Shown one piece after another: positions 1 to 8,736 of a stretch of DNA of 64,000 bases. The position numbers and the translations under genes were made by a program. The stretch comes from Janthinobacterium sp. FW305-129 (GTDB lineage: Bacteria; Pseudomonadota; Gammaproteobacteria; Burkholderiales; Burkholderiaceae_D): positions 516,016-580,015 of the forward strand of contig NZ_JACYMM010000003.1 in the NCBI RefSeq assembly GCF_020858115.1, written 5' to 3'. The notes beneath the pieces are model-generated. The model saw only the letters and a list, made by a program, of their open reading frames with translations. It was not told where the DNA came from and made no database searches. Each line of letters opens with the position of its first letter. Within the stretch, counting starts at the first letter, position 1.

Positions 1-300
1 GATAACGCGCGCTACGCCGTGGAAACGCTGGAACCGCAGGCGCACGACAGCTTCTTCCGCTGGGGCTTCTTCAACAGCGTGCTGGAGAAGAAAGAAGCGT
101 TTTCCAATTACGTCTTCGAAGACATGGCGTCGGAACTGCTGCGCGACGAGCCGGCGCTGGCGGCCAAATTTGCCGATTGGAAAGCAGCCAACCCGGCCCT
201 GCTGAGCAACCAGGAAGCCGTGCTCGACTTCATTTTTGAGCACTGCCAGCGCTTTGCCGAGCCCGAGTGGCGGAGATATCCTGTCATTGCCCTGATGTAA
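1..300 (+). CDS. C-terminal part of an M14-family metallopeptidase (5' end outside window)
   Basis: The reading frame is open from base 1 and stops at 300, so only about the last 99 residues are visible. The motif HDSFFRWGFFNSVLEKKE followed by a YVFED segment and a final WRRYPV resembles the C-terminal tail of M14 zinc carboxypeptidase-like proteins, which carry a conserved 'DS..WGFFN..fEqKE' block and end in a YPV motif. The catalytic zinc-binding domain lies outside the window and cannot be checked. The GTG at 19 is internal rather than a start, because the frame continues upstream. A GC-rich hairpin follows at 329-359. Assignment is by motif recall; a related hypothetical family is possible. 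Confidence 0.6.
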   Translation, partial: DNARYAVETLEPQAHDSFFRWGFFNSVLEKKEAFSNYVFEDMASELLRDEPALAAKFADWKAANPALLSNQEAVLDFIFEHCQRFAEPEWRRYPVIALM

Positions 301-328
301 ATCAAGGCTGTAGCGACTGCAACATCCT

Positions 329-366
329 GGCGCCGCATCGGAGACCCCGGTGCGGCGCCTCTTTCT
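329..366 (+). terminator. Rho-independent terminator-like hairpin after the M14-type gene
   Basis: GGCGCCGCA (329-337) pairs perfectly with TGCGGCGCC (351-359) and is followed by TCTTTCT. It sits between the stop at 300 and the next gene at 391, so it probably ends the upstream transcript. The U-tract is short, so termination may be incomplete. Confidence 0.55.
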
Positions 367-390
367 GTGCCCTACCCACAAGGTAATCCC

Positions 391-2541
391 ATGCACTACG
401 CACTGAACCTGCGCACCTTTATTTACAGCCATTATTTTTACCTGGGCTTGCGCGTGGCCATCGGCCTGGTCGGCCTCGCCTTGCTGGTCCAGGAAATCAG
501 CGACAGCGCCACCGCCATGACGGTATGCATCGGCGCCCTGTGCACGACCCTGATGGACATGCCCAGCCCCCTGCGCCACAAGTTCAACGAAATGCTGGCT
601 TCGGTGCTGCTGTGCAGCGCCGTCACCTTGTTGATCAGCCTGTGCGGGCCCGTGCAATGGCTGTTGATGACGGTGCTGGTCCTCGTCAGTTTTCTTGCCA
701 GCATGATGGTGGTGTACGGCAAGAAATCCATGCCTTTGCAGCTGGCCGCCCTGTTCATCATGACCATGTCGATGGAACACCAGATGACGTGGCAGCAATC
801 GTTCCACCATGCAGGCCTGTTCATGCTGGGGGGCTTGATCTATCTGGCCTACGCCATGGCCATCGCCTGGGTCTTGCGCCACCGCATCAAACAGCAAGTG
901 CTGGCAGAAGCCCTGTTCGAACTGGCCGCCTACATCGACATCAAGGCCGATTTCTACGACACGCGTTTCAATTTGACGGAGCAGTTCAACAAGCTGGTGC
1001 GCCATCAAAGCATCCTGGCCGACCGCCAGCAAGCGTCGCGTGATTTGATCTTGCGCAGCCACAAAAACAGCAAGGATGCTATCGTGGTGCAAGTGCATGT
1101 GTGCATGCTCGATTTATATGAACTGATCCTGTCCACGCACACGGATTACGCGCTGCTGCGCCAGCACCTGGCCGACTCGGACGTGCTCAAATCCCTGCAT
1201 GACCTGGCCTACAAGGCGGCGCGCGATATCGAGTCCGTGGCGTATGCCGTCACGCGCAAGCGCGCCTCGTATGCGCAGATCAGCTATGACAAGGAATGGG
1301 CCGCCATCGAGGCGGAGATCGCACGCCTGCACGCACAAGGAAACAATGCGCAAGAAGCGCTGGCGACCCTGCGCGCGCAGCGCAACAAGATCCGCGCCAT
1401 TCTGAAAATGATCGCCGAGCTGCACCTGGCCACGCAAAAAGTCTATGCCGATGTGCCATTCTGGAGCGGCGCCGACATGGCGCCGTTCTTGTCGCAGCAG
1501 AAATACGAGCTGAAGACTCTGCTGGCGAATCTGCGCCTGGATTCGCCCGTGTTCCGCTTCGCCCTGCGCGTGTCGATGGCCATCTCCGTGGGGTTGCTGA
1601 TCGGCCACTGGCTGCCGTATGCTGCCCACAGCTACTGGATCGTCTTGACCATCGTCATCATCCTGCGCCCCACGTTCAGCATGACGCGCCAGCGCCGCGC
1701 CGACCGCATCATTGGCACCATCATCGGCTGCGTGGTCACGGCCATCGTGATCCGCTTCGTGCACAGCAATATCGTGCTGATGGGGATTTTATTTCTCTCC
1801 ATCGTCGCCACGCCCACCTTTATTTACTTGCGCTACCGCTACACGGCCATCGCCGTCAGCCTGATGATTCTGTTGCAAATGCATCTGGTGGCGCCCAGCA
1901 ACCCGAACCTCGTCAGCGAGCGTTTGATCGATACCCTGATCGGCGCGGCGGTGGCCACCGTGTTCAGCTTCGTGCTGGCCAATTGGGAATACCAGAGCCT
2001 GCCGCGCCTCGTGCGCCAGGTGCTCAACGTCAACCTGTCGTATATGCAAGCCAGCTTCGAGTTACTGCAGGGAAAATGTTTCGACGACTTTGCCTACCGC
2101 ATCGAGCGCAAGCGCCTGATGGACAGCCTGGCCGCGCTCAGCTCGGCGCTGGTGCGCATGCTCGACGAACCGGCCAGCAAGCAGCGGGCCGTGGAAGACA
2201 TCAACCTGTTCATCGTGCAAAATTACTTGCTGGTGGCCCACGTGGCGGCGCTGCGCTCGATCCTGGGGCGCCATGCCAGCCAGTTGCCCGTCGCGCCCGT
2301 CAACGCCCTGCTCGGCCACAGCCACACGCAAGTGTGCCTGACCCTGTCGCGCGCGCTGGAGCAGCTCGACGACAAGGCCGCCATCAGCGCCCCGCTGGCG
2401 GCCTCTGCAGCACCGCCCGCCAGCGACGTGGCCTGGTCGGGCTGGCCGCTGGTGCAGCGCCGCATCCGATTATTGCAGGCGGATGCGGACAAGATCGTGG
2501 TGCATAGCGCGGCGATCGTGCATATTGTGGCCCCGCGCTAA
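391..2541 (+). CDS. FUSC-family (YccS/YhfK-like) inner membrane protein
   Basis: This 716-residue protein has two hydrophobic blocks, roughly residues 20-175 and 385-525, separated and followed by long charged soluble segments. That is the layout of the FUSC / YccS-YhfK / aromatic acid exporter (AaeB-like) superfamily. The second block contains a characteristic SYWIVLTIVIILRPTFSMT-type stretch followed by an R-rich loop. These inner membrane proteins are linked to efflux of aromatic acids, but the substrate here is unknown. I chose ATG 391 over GTG 367 because AAGGT lies about 7 nt upstream of it. The gene converges on the S9 peptidase with an 11-nt gap. Confidence 0.85.
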   Translation: MHYALNLRTFIYSHYFYLGLRVAIGLVGLALLVQEISDSATAMTVCIGALCTTLMDMPSPLRHKFNEMLASVLLCSAVTLLISLCGPVQWLLMTVLVLVSFLASMMVVYGKKSMPLQLAALFIMTMSMEHQMTWQQSFHHAGLFMLGGLIYLAYAMAIAWVLRHRIKQQVLAEALFELAAYIDIKADFYDTRFNLTEQFNKLVRHQSILADRQQASRDLILRSHKNSKDAIVVQVHVCMLDLYELILSTHTDYALLRQHLADSDVLKSLHDLAYKAARDIESVAYAVTRKRASYAQISYDKEWAAIEAEIARLHAQGNNAQEALATLRAQRNKIRAILKMIAELHLATQKVYADVPFWSGADMAPFLSQQKYELKTLLANLRLDSPVFRFALRVSMAISVGLLIGHWLPYAAHSYWIVLTIVIILRPTFSMTRQRRADRIIGTIIGCVVTAIVIRFVHSNIVLMGILFLSIVATPTFIYLRYRYTAIAVSLMILLQMHLVAPSNPNLVSERLIDTLIGAAVATVFSFVLANWEYQSLPRLVRQVLNVNLSYMQASFELLQGKCFDDFAYRIERKRLMDSLAALSSALVRMLDEPASKQRAVEDINLFIVQNYLLVAHVAALRSILGRHASQLPVAPVNALLGHSHTQVCLTLSRALEQLDDKAAISAPLAASAAPPASDVAWSGWPLVQRRIRLLQADADKIVVHSAAIVHIVAPR

Positions 2542-2552
2542 GCCTGCGCAAC

Positions 2553-4505
2553 TTACTTCAAATATTGTTCGAACCAGCCGACGGTGCGCTTCTGCAAGTC
2601 GCGCTGGTGCTCGGGCTTGCGGAAGGAATGGCCTTCGCCGTCGTAGATGAACAGGCTGGACGGCACGCCCATGGCGCGCAAGCCATGCCAGAATTCCAGC
2701 GACTGGGCGGCCGGCGTTTCCACGTCGCGCTCGCCCACATAGATCAGGGTCGGCGTCTTCGCTGCCTTGATCGATTCGATGGGCGAGGCACGGCGGTAGA
2801 CGTCCGGCGTGTCATACGCGGAGGCGCCGAAGAACGGGATCATCCACTGGTTGATGCCGTTCTGGCCATAATAACTGATCCAGTTCGACACGCCAGCGCC
2901 GGCCACGGCCGCCTTGAAGCGGTCGCTGTGCGTGACGCCCCACATGGTCATGAAGCCGCCATACGAATGGCCGATCAAGCCCAGGCGCTGGCCATCGATG
3001 GGCGCCACTTTTTGCGCGGCATCAATACCGGCCAGGATGTCGCGCCAGTCGCCGCCGCCAAAGTCCGCCATGTTGGCGCGCGTAAATGCCTGGCCCTGGC
3101 CAAAACTGCCGCGCGGATTGGGCAGGAAGACGAAATAGCCCTTTTGCGTCAATTCGTGGATCAGCGTGCTCGCCGCGACGTAACGGGGCGAGGCGGCGGC
3201 GCCGGGCCCGCCATGCACGTTGACGATCATCGGGTAGCGCTTGCCTGCGTCCGCCTTCAACGGCCCCAGCAGCCAGCCTTGCACCTTGTATTGCTCGTTG
3301 TTCCAGCCCACGTTCTGCACCGTCAGTTGCGGCGCAAAGCCGTCATTGTCGCGCGTAATCTTTTTCAGCTGGCCTACCGGTCCCGCCACCAGGTAGCTGG
3401 CGTGCGTAAAGTCTTCCTGTGCCGCCGCCGCTTGCAAGCCATCGGCGCTGAACGACAGACGGCCATCGCTGCCGCTGCTGCTCAGTTCTCCGAGCAGCAC
3501 GGGCTGGGCCGGACCCGTTTGCGCATCGACGGGCACCAGCGCCAGCTGCGAGTCGATCAGGGCCGTCGCCAGCAAGCCGGCGCCGCGCCAGACGACGCCA
3601 TTGAAGGTGCCGCGGTAATCGGGCGTGAGATTGCGCGGCGTGCCGCCGGCCAGCGGGACGGTATAAATATCGCCGCCGATGGAGCCGAAATCGCTCATCA
3701 GGCCGCCGATGAAGGCTACCGTCTTGCCGTCCGGCGAGACCGACGGCAAGTTCAGCTGCATGGCCGGCGCCGCGATCACGCGCAGGGCGCCCGTGTCGCC
3801 GTCAATATGGCTGAGCTTGGCAACCCACCAGTTGCTGTCGCCATTGCCTTGCGCGCTGGTGGCGACAAAACCGCGCCCATCGGGCGTCCAATTATATTCA
3901 TACACATAGGTGTCGGCGGGTGACAGCAAGCGCAGCTCGCCGCCGCTGACCGGCACGACGGCGATGCGCTGGGCATCGTCTTCGCTGCCCACTTCGCCCA
4001 CCTGGCGCGCACCCGCTTCGACAGCACCCGCCAGCTTGCGCGCGCCCACCGTGGCCAGCAGCGCCAGCTGCTGGCCGTCAGGCGACCAGCGTGCCGTGCT
4101 GGCCACGCCTTTGATACTGGTCAACACGCGCGCCTGCGCCTGTGTCATTGTGGCCAGGTACAGATGCGCCGTGCCCGCCTTGGCGTCGTAGCCGACAAAG
4201 GCCAGTTGCCGGCCATCGGGCGACCAGCTGGGCTTGTCGTAGGAACACACGGCGCACGGGTCGAATTGCTGCACGATGGTGCCGTTGGCGGCGTCGCGCA
4301 CGACGATGGCCGCATGCGGACGCTGCGGCTGTGGCTGTTCCGCCCTGCTCGACTCGATTGCGGCGATGCGCTGCCCATTGGCCGACAGGGCGACGGCGCG
4401 GTAATCGCGCAATGCCGGCTCGGCTGCAGGAGCGGCCTGCGCCGCGATGCCCAGAAGACTGCTTGCCAGCAAGCCGCAAGCGGCCAGATCAGTTATTTTC
4501 ATCAT
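2553..4505 (-). CDS. S9-family serine peptidase (acylaminoacyl/dipeptidyl peptidase type), secreted
   Basis: The 650-residue product starts with a signal peptide (MMKITDLAACGLLASSLLG, then AQA-APA). An N-terminal beta-propeller of PD40/WD40-like repeats (SPDGRQLAF, SPDGQQLAL, SPDGKTVAF) covers about residues 40-380, and a C-terminal alpha/beta hydrolase follows. The catalytic triad is visible: Ser in GHSYGG (about residue 514), Asp in GERDVETP (about 592) and His in GEGHSF (about 625). This is the S9 prolyl oligopeptidase/acylaminoacyl peptidase architecture, which cleaves short peptides, here probably in the periplasm. ATG 4505 (or 4502) is preceded by CCGGAA. Upstream in-frame codons belong to a non-coding extension without a signal. 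Two amino acid permease genes lie upstream on the same strand, consistent with peptide scavenging. Confidence 0.93.
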   Translation of the reverse strand: MMKITDLAACGLLASSLLGIAAQAAPAAEPALRDYRAVALSANGQRIAAIESSRAEQPQPQRPHAAIVVRDAANGTIVQQFDPCAVCSYDKPSWSPDGRQLAFVGYDAKAGTAHLYLATMTQAQARVLTSIKGVASTARWSPDGQQLALLATVGARKLAGAVEAGARQVGEVGSEDDAQRIAVVPVSGGELRLLSPADTYVYEYNWTPDGRGFVATSAQGNGDSNWWVAKLSHIDGDTGALRVIAAPAMQLNLPSVSPDGKTVAFIGGLMSDFGSIGGDIYTVPLAGGTPRNLTPDYRGTFNGVVWRGAGLLATALIDSQLALVPVDAQTGPAQPVLLGELSSSGSDGRLSFSADGLQAAAAQEDFTHASYLVAGPVGQLKKITRDNDGFAPQLTVQNVGWNNEQYKVQGWLLGPLKADAGKRYPMIVNVHGGPGAAASPRYVAASTLIHELTQKGYFVFLPNPRGSFGQGQAFTRANMADFGGGDWRDILAGIDAAQKVAPIDGQRLGLIGHSYGGFMTMWGVTHSDRFKAAVAGAGVSNWISYYGQNGINQWMIPFFGASAYDTPDVYRRASPIESIKAAKTPTLIYVGERDVETPAAQSLEFWHGLRAMGVPSSLFIYDGEGHSFRKPEHQRDLQKRTVGWFEQYLK

Positions 4506-4525
4506 GTAAATTCCGGTTAGAAATA

Positions 4526-4555
4526 AAAAAAACCGCCGGCAAGCGCGGCGGTTTT
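4526..4555 (-). terminator. Rho-independent terminator of the CAT-type permease gene
   Basis: AAAACCGCCG (4529-4538) pairs with CGGCGGTTTT (4546-4555) around a 7-nt loop. On the minus strand the stem is followed by a T-rich run. It lies 18 nt past the stop of the permease gene at 4573 and just upstream of the S9 peptidase start, which suggests the peptidase has its own promoter or depends on read-through. Confidence 0.85.
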
Positions 4556-4572
4556 GGATGGAACAGGCTGCA

Positions 4573-6045
4573 TTAGCGGGTCTTCTTGCCCAGGTGCGAA
4601 TGCCGCATGCTGTACAGGAAATAGATGGCCACCGTGACCGCCATCCACACGCTGAACACGACAAACGTCGTATGCGGCAAATCGCGCATGATGTACAGGC
4701 AAGCCAGTACGCTCAGGCCAGGAATCACGTACGGCCCGAACGGCACGCTGAAGCCTTCGATGCGGTTGGCGCCCTGCTTGTGGCGCAGCACGGGCACGGC
4801 GATCGAGACCACCATGAAGGCCGTCAGGGTGCCGATGCTGACCATATCCCACAAATAGGTCGCATCGACGGAACCGGCCACCACGGCCACCACCAGGCAG
4901 ACGATGATGGTATTGCTGACCGGCACCAGGGTGCGCGGGTGGATCTTCTGGAACGATTTCGGGATCAGGCCGTCGCGGCTGACGGCAAACAGGATGCGCG
5001 TCTGGCCGTAGATCGTCACCAGGGTCACGCTGAAGACGGAAATGACGGCGCCGGCCGACAGCACCAATGCGGGCCAGGTCTTGCCCGTGACGTTTTGCAG
5101 GATCACCGCCAGGCCCGCTTCCTGGCCTTCGAACAGCTTCGCCTGTTGCGCGCCGAGGGCGGCCACGGCCACCAGCAGGTAAAACACGGTGACGATGAGC
5201 AAGGCGCCAAGGATGCCGCGCGGCACATTGCGCGTGGGATTTTTCACTTCATCGCCTGCCGTCGCCACCGTATCGAGGCCGATGAAGGAGAAGAACACGG
5301 TGCCGGCCGCCGCCGTGACGCCCGTCATGCCGGCAAAGCCCTTGCTATTGTCGGTATTGAAGAAGGGGAAGAAATTGTCGGCATTGAAGCCGGAAAACGC
5401 GATGACGATGAAAAACACGAGGATCGCCAGCTTGATGATGACCATGATGGCGTTCATCAGGGCCGATTCCTTGGCGCCGCGCAGCAGCAGGAAGCCGCAC
5501 ATGCAGATCAAAAAGATGGGCGGCAGATTGATGTGGCCGGCGTGGAACTCCATGCCATGCGGGCCGGAAACGATCATCGGCGTGCGCAGCATCTCGGGGA
5601 TATGCCAGCCGAAGGCATTTTCCAGGAAATTATTCAGGTAGGACGACCAGCCGATGGCCACGGCACTGCCCGCCAACCCATATTCGAGCAGCAGACAGGC
5701 AGCCATGATGAAGGCAAGAAACTCGCCCACGGTGGCGTAGGCAAATGAATACGAGGAGCCGGAGGCGGGGATGCGGAACGACAATTCCGCATAACACAAG
5801 GCCGTCAGGCCGGCCGTGATGGCGGCGATCAGGAAAGACAGGACGACCGAGGGGCCCGCCTTGGGGACGGCTTCGACCATGGTAAAGAAAATGCCCGTGC
5901 CGATGGTGGCGCCGACGCCGATCATGGTGAGGGAAAACAGGCCGATGGACCGGCTCAAGCCGCTGCTGCTGAGGCCTTCACCATATTCGACCGTGGTATC
6001 GATCGGCTTGGTGCGGCAAAGTTTCTGGACCAGGGTTTGGCTCAC
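4573..6045 (-). CDS. APC-superfamily amino acid permease (cationic amino acid transporter type)
   Basis: The product of about 490 residues has 12 or more predicted membrane segments. The N-terminal motif GLFSLTMIGVGATIGTGIFF is the APC glycine-rich substrate/Na+-site helix. LCYAELSFRIPASGSSYSFAY and GDEVKNPTRNVPRGI are typical of the CAT/YfnA-like branch, which carries basic or neutral amino acids across the inner membrane. The start is debatable: ATG 6051 directly abuts AAAGGA, leaving no spacer, whereas GTG 6045 two codons later has that ribosome-binding site 6 nt upstream, so I favour GTG 6045. The longer frame to 6279 runs through a structured repeat and has no protein similarity I recognise. 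A strong terminator follows the gene. Confidence 0.9.
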   Translation of the reverse strand: MSQTLVQKLCRTKPIDTTVEYGEGLSSSGLSRSIGLFSLTMIGVGATIGTGIFFTMVEAVPKAGPSVVLSFLIAAITAGLTALCYAELSFRIPASGSSYSFAYATVGEFLAFIMAACLLLEYGLAGSAVAIGWSSYLNNFLENAFGWHIPEMLRTPMIVSGPHGMEFHAGHINLPPIFLICMCGFLLLRGAKESALMNAIMVIIKLAILVFFIVIAFSGFNADNFFPFFNTDNSKGFAGMTGVTAAAGTVFFSFIGLDTVATAGDEVKNPTRNVPRGILGALLIVTVFYLLVAVAALGAQQAKLFEGQEAGLAVILQNVTGKTWPALVLSAGAVISVFSVTLVTIYGQTRILFAVSRDGLIPKSFQKIHPRTLVPVSNTIIVCLVVAVVAGSVDATYLWDMVSIGTLTAFMVVSIAVPVLRHKQGANRIEGFSVPFGPYVIPGLSVLACLYIMRDLPHTTFVVFSVWMAVTVAIYFLYSMRHSHLGKKTR

Positions 6046-6073
6046 TAGCATTCCTTTATGAGGCATGCACTTG

Positions 6074-6193
6074 AACACCTGCCAAAACCTACTGCGCGTC
6101 GCGATTCGCGGCCTGCGATGCTCACTGTGCATTCGCACAGCTGCGCTTCTTAGCCACAACTCACTTCCGCTCGCTACGGTTTTGTCAGGTGTT
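6074..6193. repeat. 120-bp structured inverted-repeat element (unknown family)
   Basis: The ends are a 16-bp inverted repeat with one mismatch: AACACCTGCCAAAACC at 6074-6089 and GGTTTTGTCAGGTGTT at 6178-6193. Inside are two further hairpins. GTCGCG (6098-6103) pairs with CGCGGC (6107-6112) around ATT, including a G-T pair, and CTGTGC (6125-6130) pairs with GCACAG (6135-6140) around ATTC. The whole could fold as a closed multi-branch stem. It lies in a 418-bp gap between two permease genes, 23 nt upstream of ATG 6051. It could be a dispersed REP/MITE-like repeat or a cis-acting RNA leader; the sequence alone does not decide. Confidence 0.6.
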
Positions 6194-6401
6194 GTTCGGA
6201 ACATGACGGGTAAAAACACATAAAAACGGCGCTCCGGCCCTACCTGGCAAAAAACCGGAAAGATCGCGTCCATTTTCAAAACTAAGCGATTATAGGGCTT
6301 TCACCGGCTCAGCTAAACAGAACTTTGATGCAAGGAAACAACGCCAGGCGTGCGCCAGCAAAGCCGCAACAGTGCTGGCGCAGAAGAAGTTGCTTCTATG
6401 A

Positions 6402-6441
6402 AAGAAAAAGCGCGCCGCTGCAGTGGCAGGGGCGCGCTTTT
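6402..6441 (-). terminator. Rho-independent terminator of the second permease gene
   Basis: AAAAGCGCGCC (6406-6416) pairs with GGCGCGCTTTT (6431-6441), an 11-bp stem with a 14-nt loop. On the minus strand it is followed by CTTTTTCTTT. It lies 22 nt beyond the stop codon at 6464. The rest of the gap between the two permease genes (6194-6401) shows nothing I can identify. Confidence 0.85.
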
Positions 6442-6463
6442 GATTCAGCTCAACTACGCTGGT

Positions 6464-7894
6464 TTACTTCTTGACGTGCGGCGCATCGGCCGCTGGCCAA
6501 CCCGCTTCGTAGCCTTGCGGCACGTCGTCGCGCCGGTCTTTCGGCGCCAGGCCCAGCGCGTAATACAGCACCGTCAACAGGATCAGCCAGGCTGGTCCCA
6601 CCATCAGGGCGATGCGCGTATCGGGGAAATACGCCATCAGGCCGATCACCAGCGCCAGGAACGCCAGCGAAATCCAGGAACCATACGGCGCGAACGGCAT
6701 GCGGAAGGCCAGGTTCTTGATTTCCAGCGGGCTCAAGGTCTTGCGGAACTGGATCTGCGTGACCAGGATCACGCCCCAGGTCCAGACGGCGCCGAAGGTG
6801 GAGATCGAGGTGACCCAGATAAACACTTTTTCCGGCACCAGGTAATTCAGCAGCACGCCCAGCAGCAGCGCGAAGACGGACACGAGGATGGCGCGGCGCG
6901 GCACGCCGCTGGCCGTCGTTTCCGCAAACGCCTTCGGCGCCTGGCCTTGCAGCGCCAGGTTGTACAGCATGCGGCCCGTGCTGAAGATGCCGCCATTGCA
7001 CGACGACAAGGCCGCCGTCAGCACGACGAAGTTGATGATGCCGGCGGCCGTCTTGATGCCCAGGCGTTCGAACGTCATGACGAACGGGCTGCCGGTGGTG
7101 CCGATTTCATTCCATGGGTAGATCGACAGGATGACGAACAATGCGCCGACATAGAAAATCAGGATGCGCCAGAACACGGAATTGATGGCGTCAGGAATCG
7201 ATTTCTTCGGGTTCGCCGCTTCGCCGGCCGTCAGGCCGATCATTTCCACGCCCAGATAGGCAAACATCACCATCTGCAGCGACATCAGCACGCCCTGCGC
7301 GCCGTTCGGGAAGAAACCGCCATGCGTCCACAGATTCGAGATGCCGACGGCCACGCCGCCGTTACCCAAACCGAAGATGATCATGCCCGTGCCGCCGACG
7401 ATCATCAGGATGATGGTGACGACCTTGATCAGAGCAAACCAGAATTCGAACTCGCCATACGCTTTCACGGCCAGCAGGTTGATGGCGCCCATGGAACCCA
7501 AGGCCGCCAGGGCCCAGATCCAGCGCGGCACGTCGGGGAACCAGATGCCCATGTAGATGGCGACGGCGGTAATTTCCGCCACACACGTGACCAGCCACAG
7601 GAACCAGTAGTTCCAGCCCGTCAGATAGCCTTGCAAGGGGCCCAGGTAATCCTGGGCATAGCGGCTGAAGGAGCCGGCAACCGGGTTGTGCACGGCCATT
7701 TCGCCCAGTGCGCGCATGATCATGAAGATGACCGCGCCACCGATGATGTACGACAGCATGATGCCGGGACCGGCCATCTTGATGGCGTTGCCGGAACCCA
7801 GAAACAGGCCCACGCCAATCGCCGCACCCAGCGCCATCAGGCGGATTTGCCGCTCGCCCAGGCCGCGGTGCAAGCCTTGTTCACTCGTTTTCAT
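6464..7894 (-). CDS. APC-superfamily amino acid permease (AAT type, ProY/AroP/GabP-like)
   Basis: The 476-residue polytopic membrane protein opens with EQGLHRGLGERQIRLMALGAAIG, then VGLFLGSGNAIKMAGP. This is the signature of the AAT subgroup of APC permeases (AroP, ProY, LysP, GabP relatives), which import amino acids by proton symport. GEMAVHNPVAGSFSRYA is the conserved loop after helix 2, and a NPKKSIPDAINSV segment marks helix 6-7. ATG 7894 is preceded by GGAG at a 7-nt spacing. The upstream in-frame codons carry no similarity. Which amino acid is carried cannot be read from sequence. Confidence 0.92.
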   Translation of the reverse strand: MKTSEQGLHRGLGERQIRLMALGAAIGVGLFLGSGNAIKMAGPGIMLSYIIGGAVIFMIMRALGEMAVHNPVAGSFSRYAQDYLGPLQGYLTGWNYWFLWLVTCVAEITAVAIYMGIWFPDVPRWIWALAALGSMGAINLLAVKAYGEFEFWFALIKVVTIILMIVGGTGMIIFGLGNGGVAVGISNLWTHGGFFPNGAQGVLMSLQMVMFAYLGVEMIGLTAGEAANPKKSIPDAINSVFWRILIFYVGALFVILSIYPWNEIGTTGSPFVMTFERLGIKTAAGIINFVVLTAALSSCNGGIFSTGRMLYNLALQGQAPKAFAETTASGVPRRAILVSVFALLLGVLLNYLVPEKVFIWVTSISTFGAVWTWGVILVTQIQFRKTLSPLEIKNLAFRMPFAPYGSWISLAFLALVIGLMAYFPDTRIALMVGPAWLILLTVLYYALGLAPKDRRDDVPQGYEAGWPAADAPHVKK

Positions 7895-8023
7895 TACGTG
7901 TCTCCGTTTTTTTCTTGAATACACCGATCCCTCCACCCCAATGGCGGTTCCGCTCTTGCTGGAAAGGAGGAAAAGGCGAGCCGGCGGTTATCGCCGGCAT
8001 GCTCATGTGGTCAGGCTACTGCG

Positions 8024-8482
8024 TCAGGCCAGTTCAGCGATCAGCTCGATTTCGACGCAAGCGCCCAGCGGGATTTGCGCCACGCCGAAGGCGGAGCGGG
8101 CGTGCTTGCCGCTGTCGCCGAAGACTTCGACGAACAGTTCCGAGGCGCCATTGGTCACCAGGTGCTGTTCCGTGAAGTCGGAGGTGGAATTGACCAGGCT
8201 CATGACCTTGACGATGCGCTTGACTTTGCTCAAGTCGCCGCCGCAGGCGTCTTGCAGGGTGGCGATCAGTTCGATGGCGATACCGCGCGCAGCGATCTTG
8301 CCTTCTTCCGTGGTGACGTCCTTGCCCAGTTGGCCGACCCAGACCTTGCCATCCTTCTTGGCCAGGTGGCCGGACAGGAAGACGGTGTTGCCCGTGCGGG
8401 CATGCATCACGTAGGCGGCAGCTGGTGCGGCAACGACTGGCAGTTCAATGTTGAGGGCTTTGAGTTTTTCGTAAAACGACAT
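8024..8482 (-). CDS. RidA-family (YjgF/YER057c) protein, imine/enamine deaminase-like
   Basis: The 152-residue protein belongs to the RidA-like YjgF family, whose archetype hydrolyses reactive enamine/imine intermediates released by PLP enzymes. The sequence shows the N-terminal beta strand with VFLSGHLAKKDGKVW, the central LQDACGGDLSKVKRIVKV segment, and the C-terminal ARSAFGVAQIPLGACVEIE. That last segment keeps the Arg and the VEIE signature of the active-site cleft. Its length exceeds canonical RidA (about 128 residues) and fits the longer endoribonuclease L-PSP-like subgroup. ATG 8482 has GGAG 7 nt upstream. No terminator is obvious, and the 254-bp stretch upstream (8483-8736) shows no gene. 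Confidence 0.9.
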   Translation of the reverse strand: MSFYEKLKALNIELPVVAAPAAAYVMHARTGNTVFLSGHLAKKDGKVWVGQLGKDVTTEEGKIAARGIAIELIATLQDACGGDLSKVKRIVKVMSLVNSTSDFTEQHLVTNGASELFVEVFGDSGKHARSAFGVAQIPLGACVEIELIAELA

Positions 8483-8736
8483 GCTATTTCTCCAAGAAAA
8501 CAATATAAGCGAAACCAAAATTCATGCACGGCAGGGCACGGAGGAGGACGCCCTGGCAGCGCGGTAGTGACCGACAACAGTGCCAGATTAAACGTCATCA
8601 TATTGGTGAACCAGCAGTTTTAGTTCACAAATAGGCCCGGTTATTCAGTGGATTATACCGACAATCAAACAAAATTCAGCATCAGTTCATGAAGCATGCT
8701 CTACAGGCATCGAGCGTGACTTTTTTCATTAAATTA

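Noticed and set aside
6052..6279. N-terminal extension of the CAT-type permease
   Set aside because: It translates through the structured inverted-repeat element, and the extra residues have no membrane or family character.
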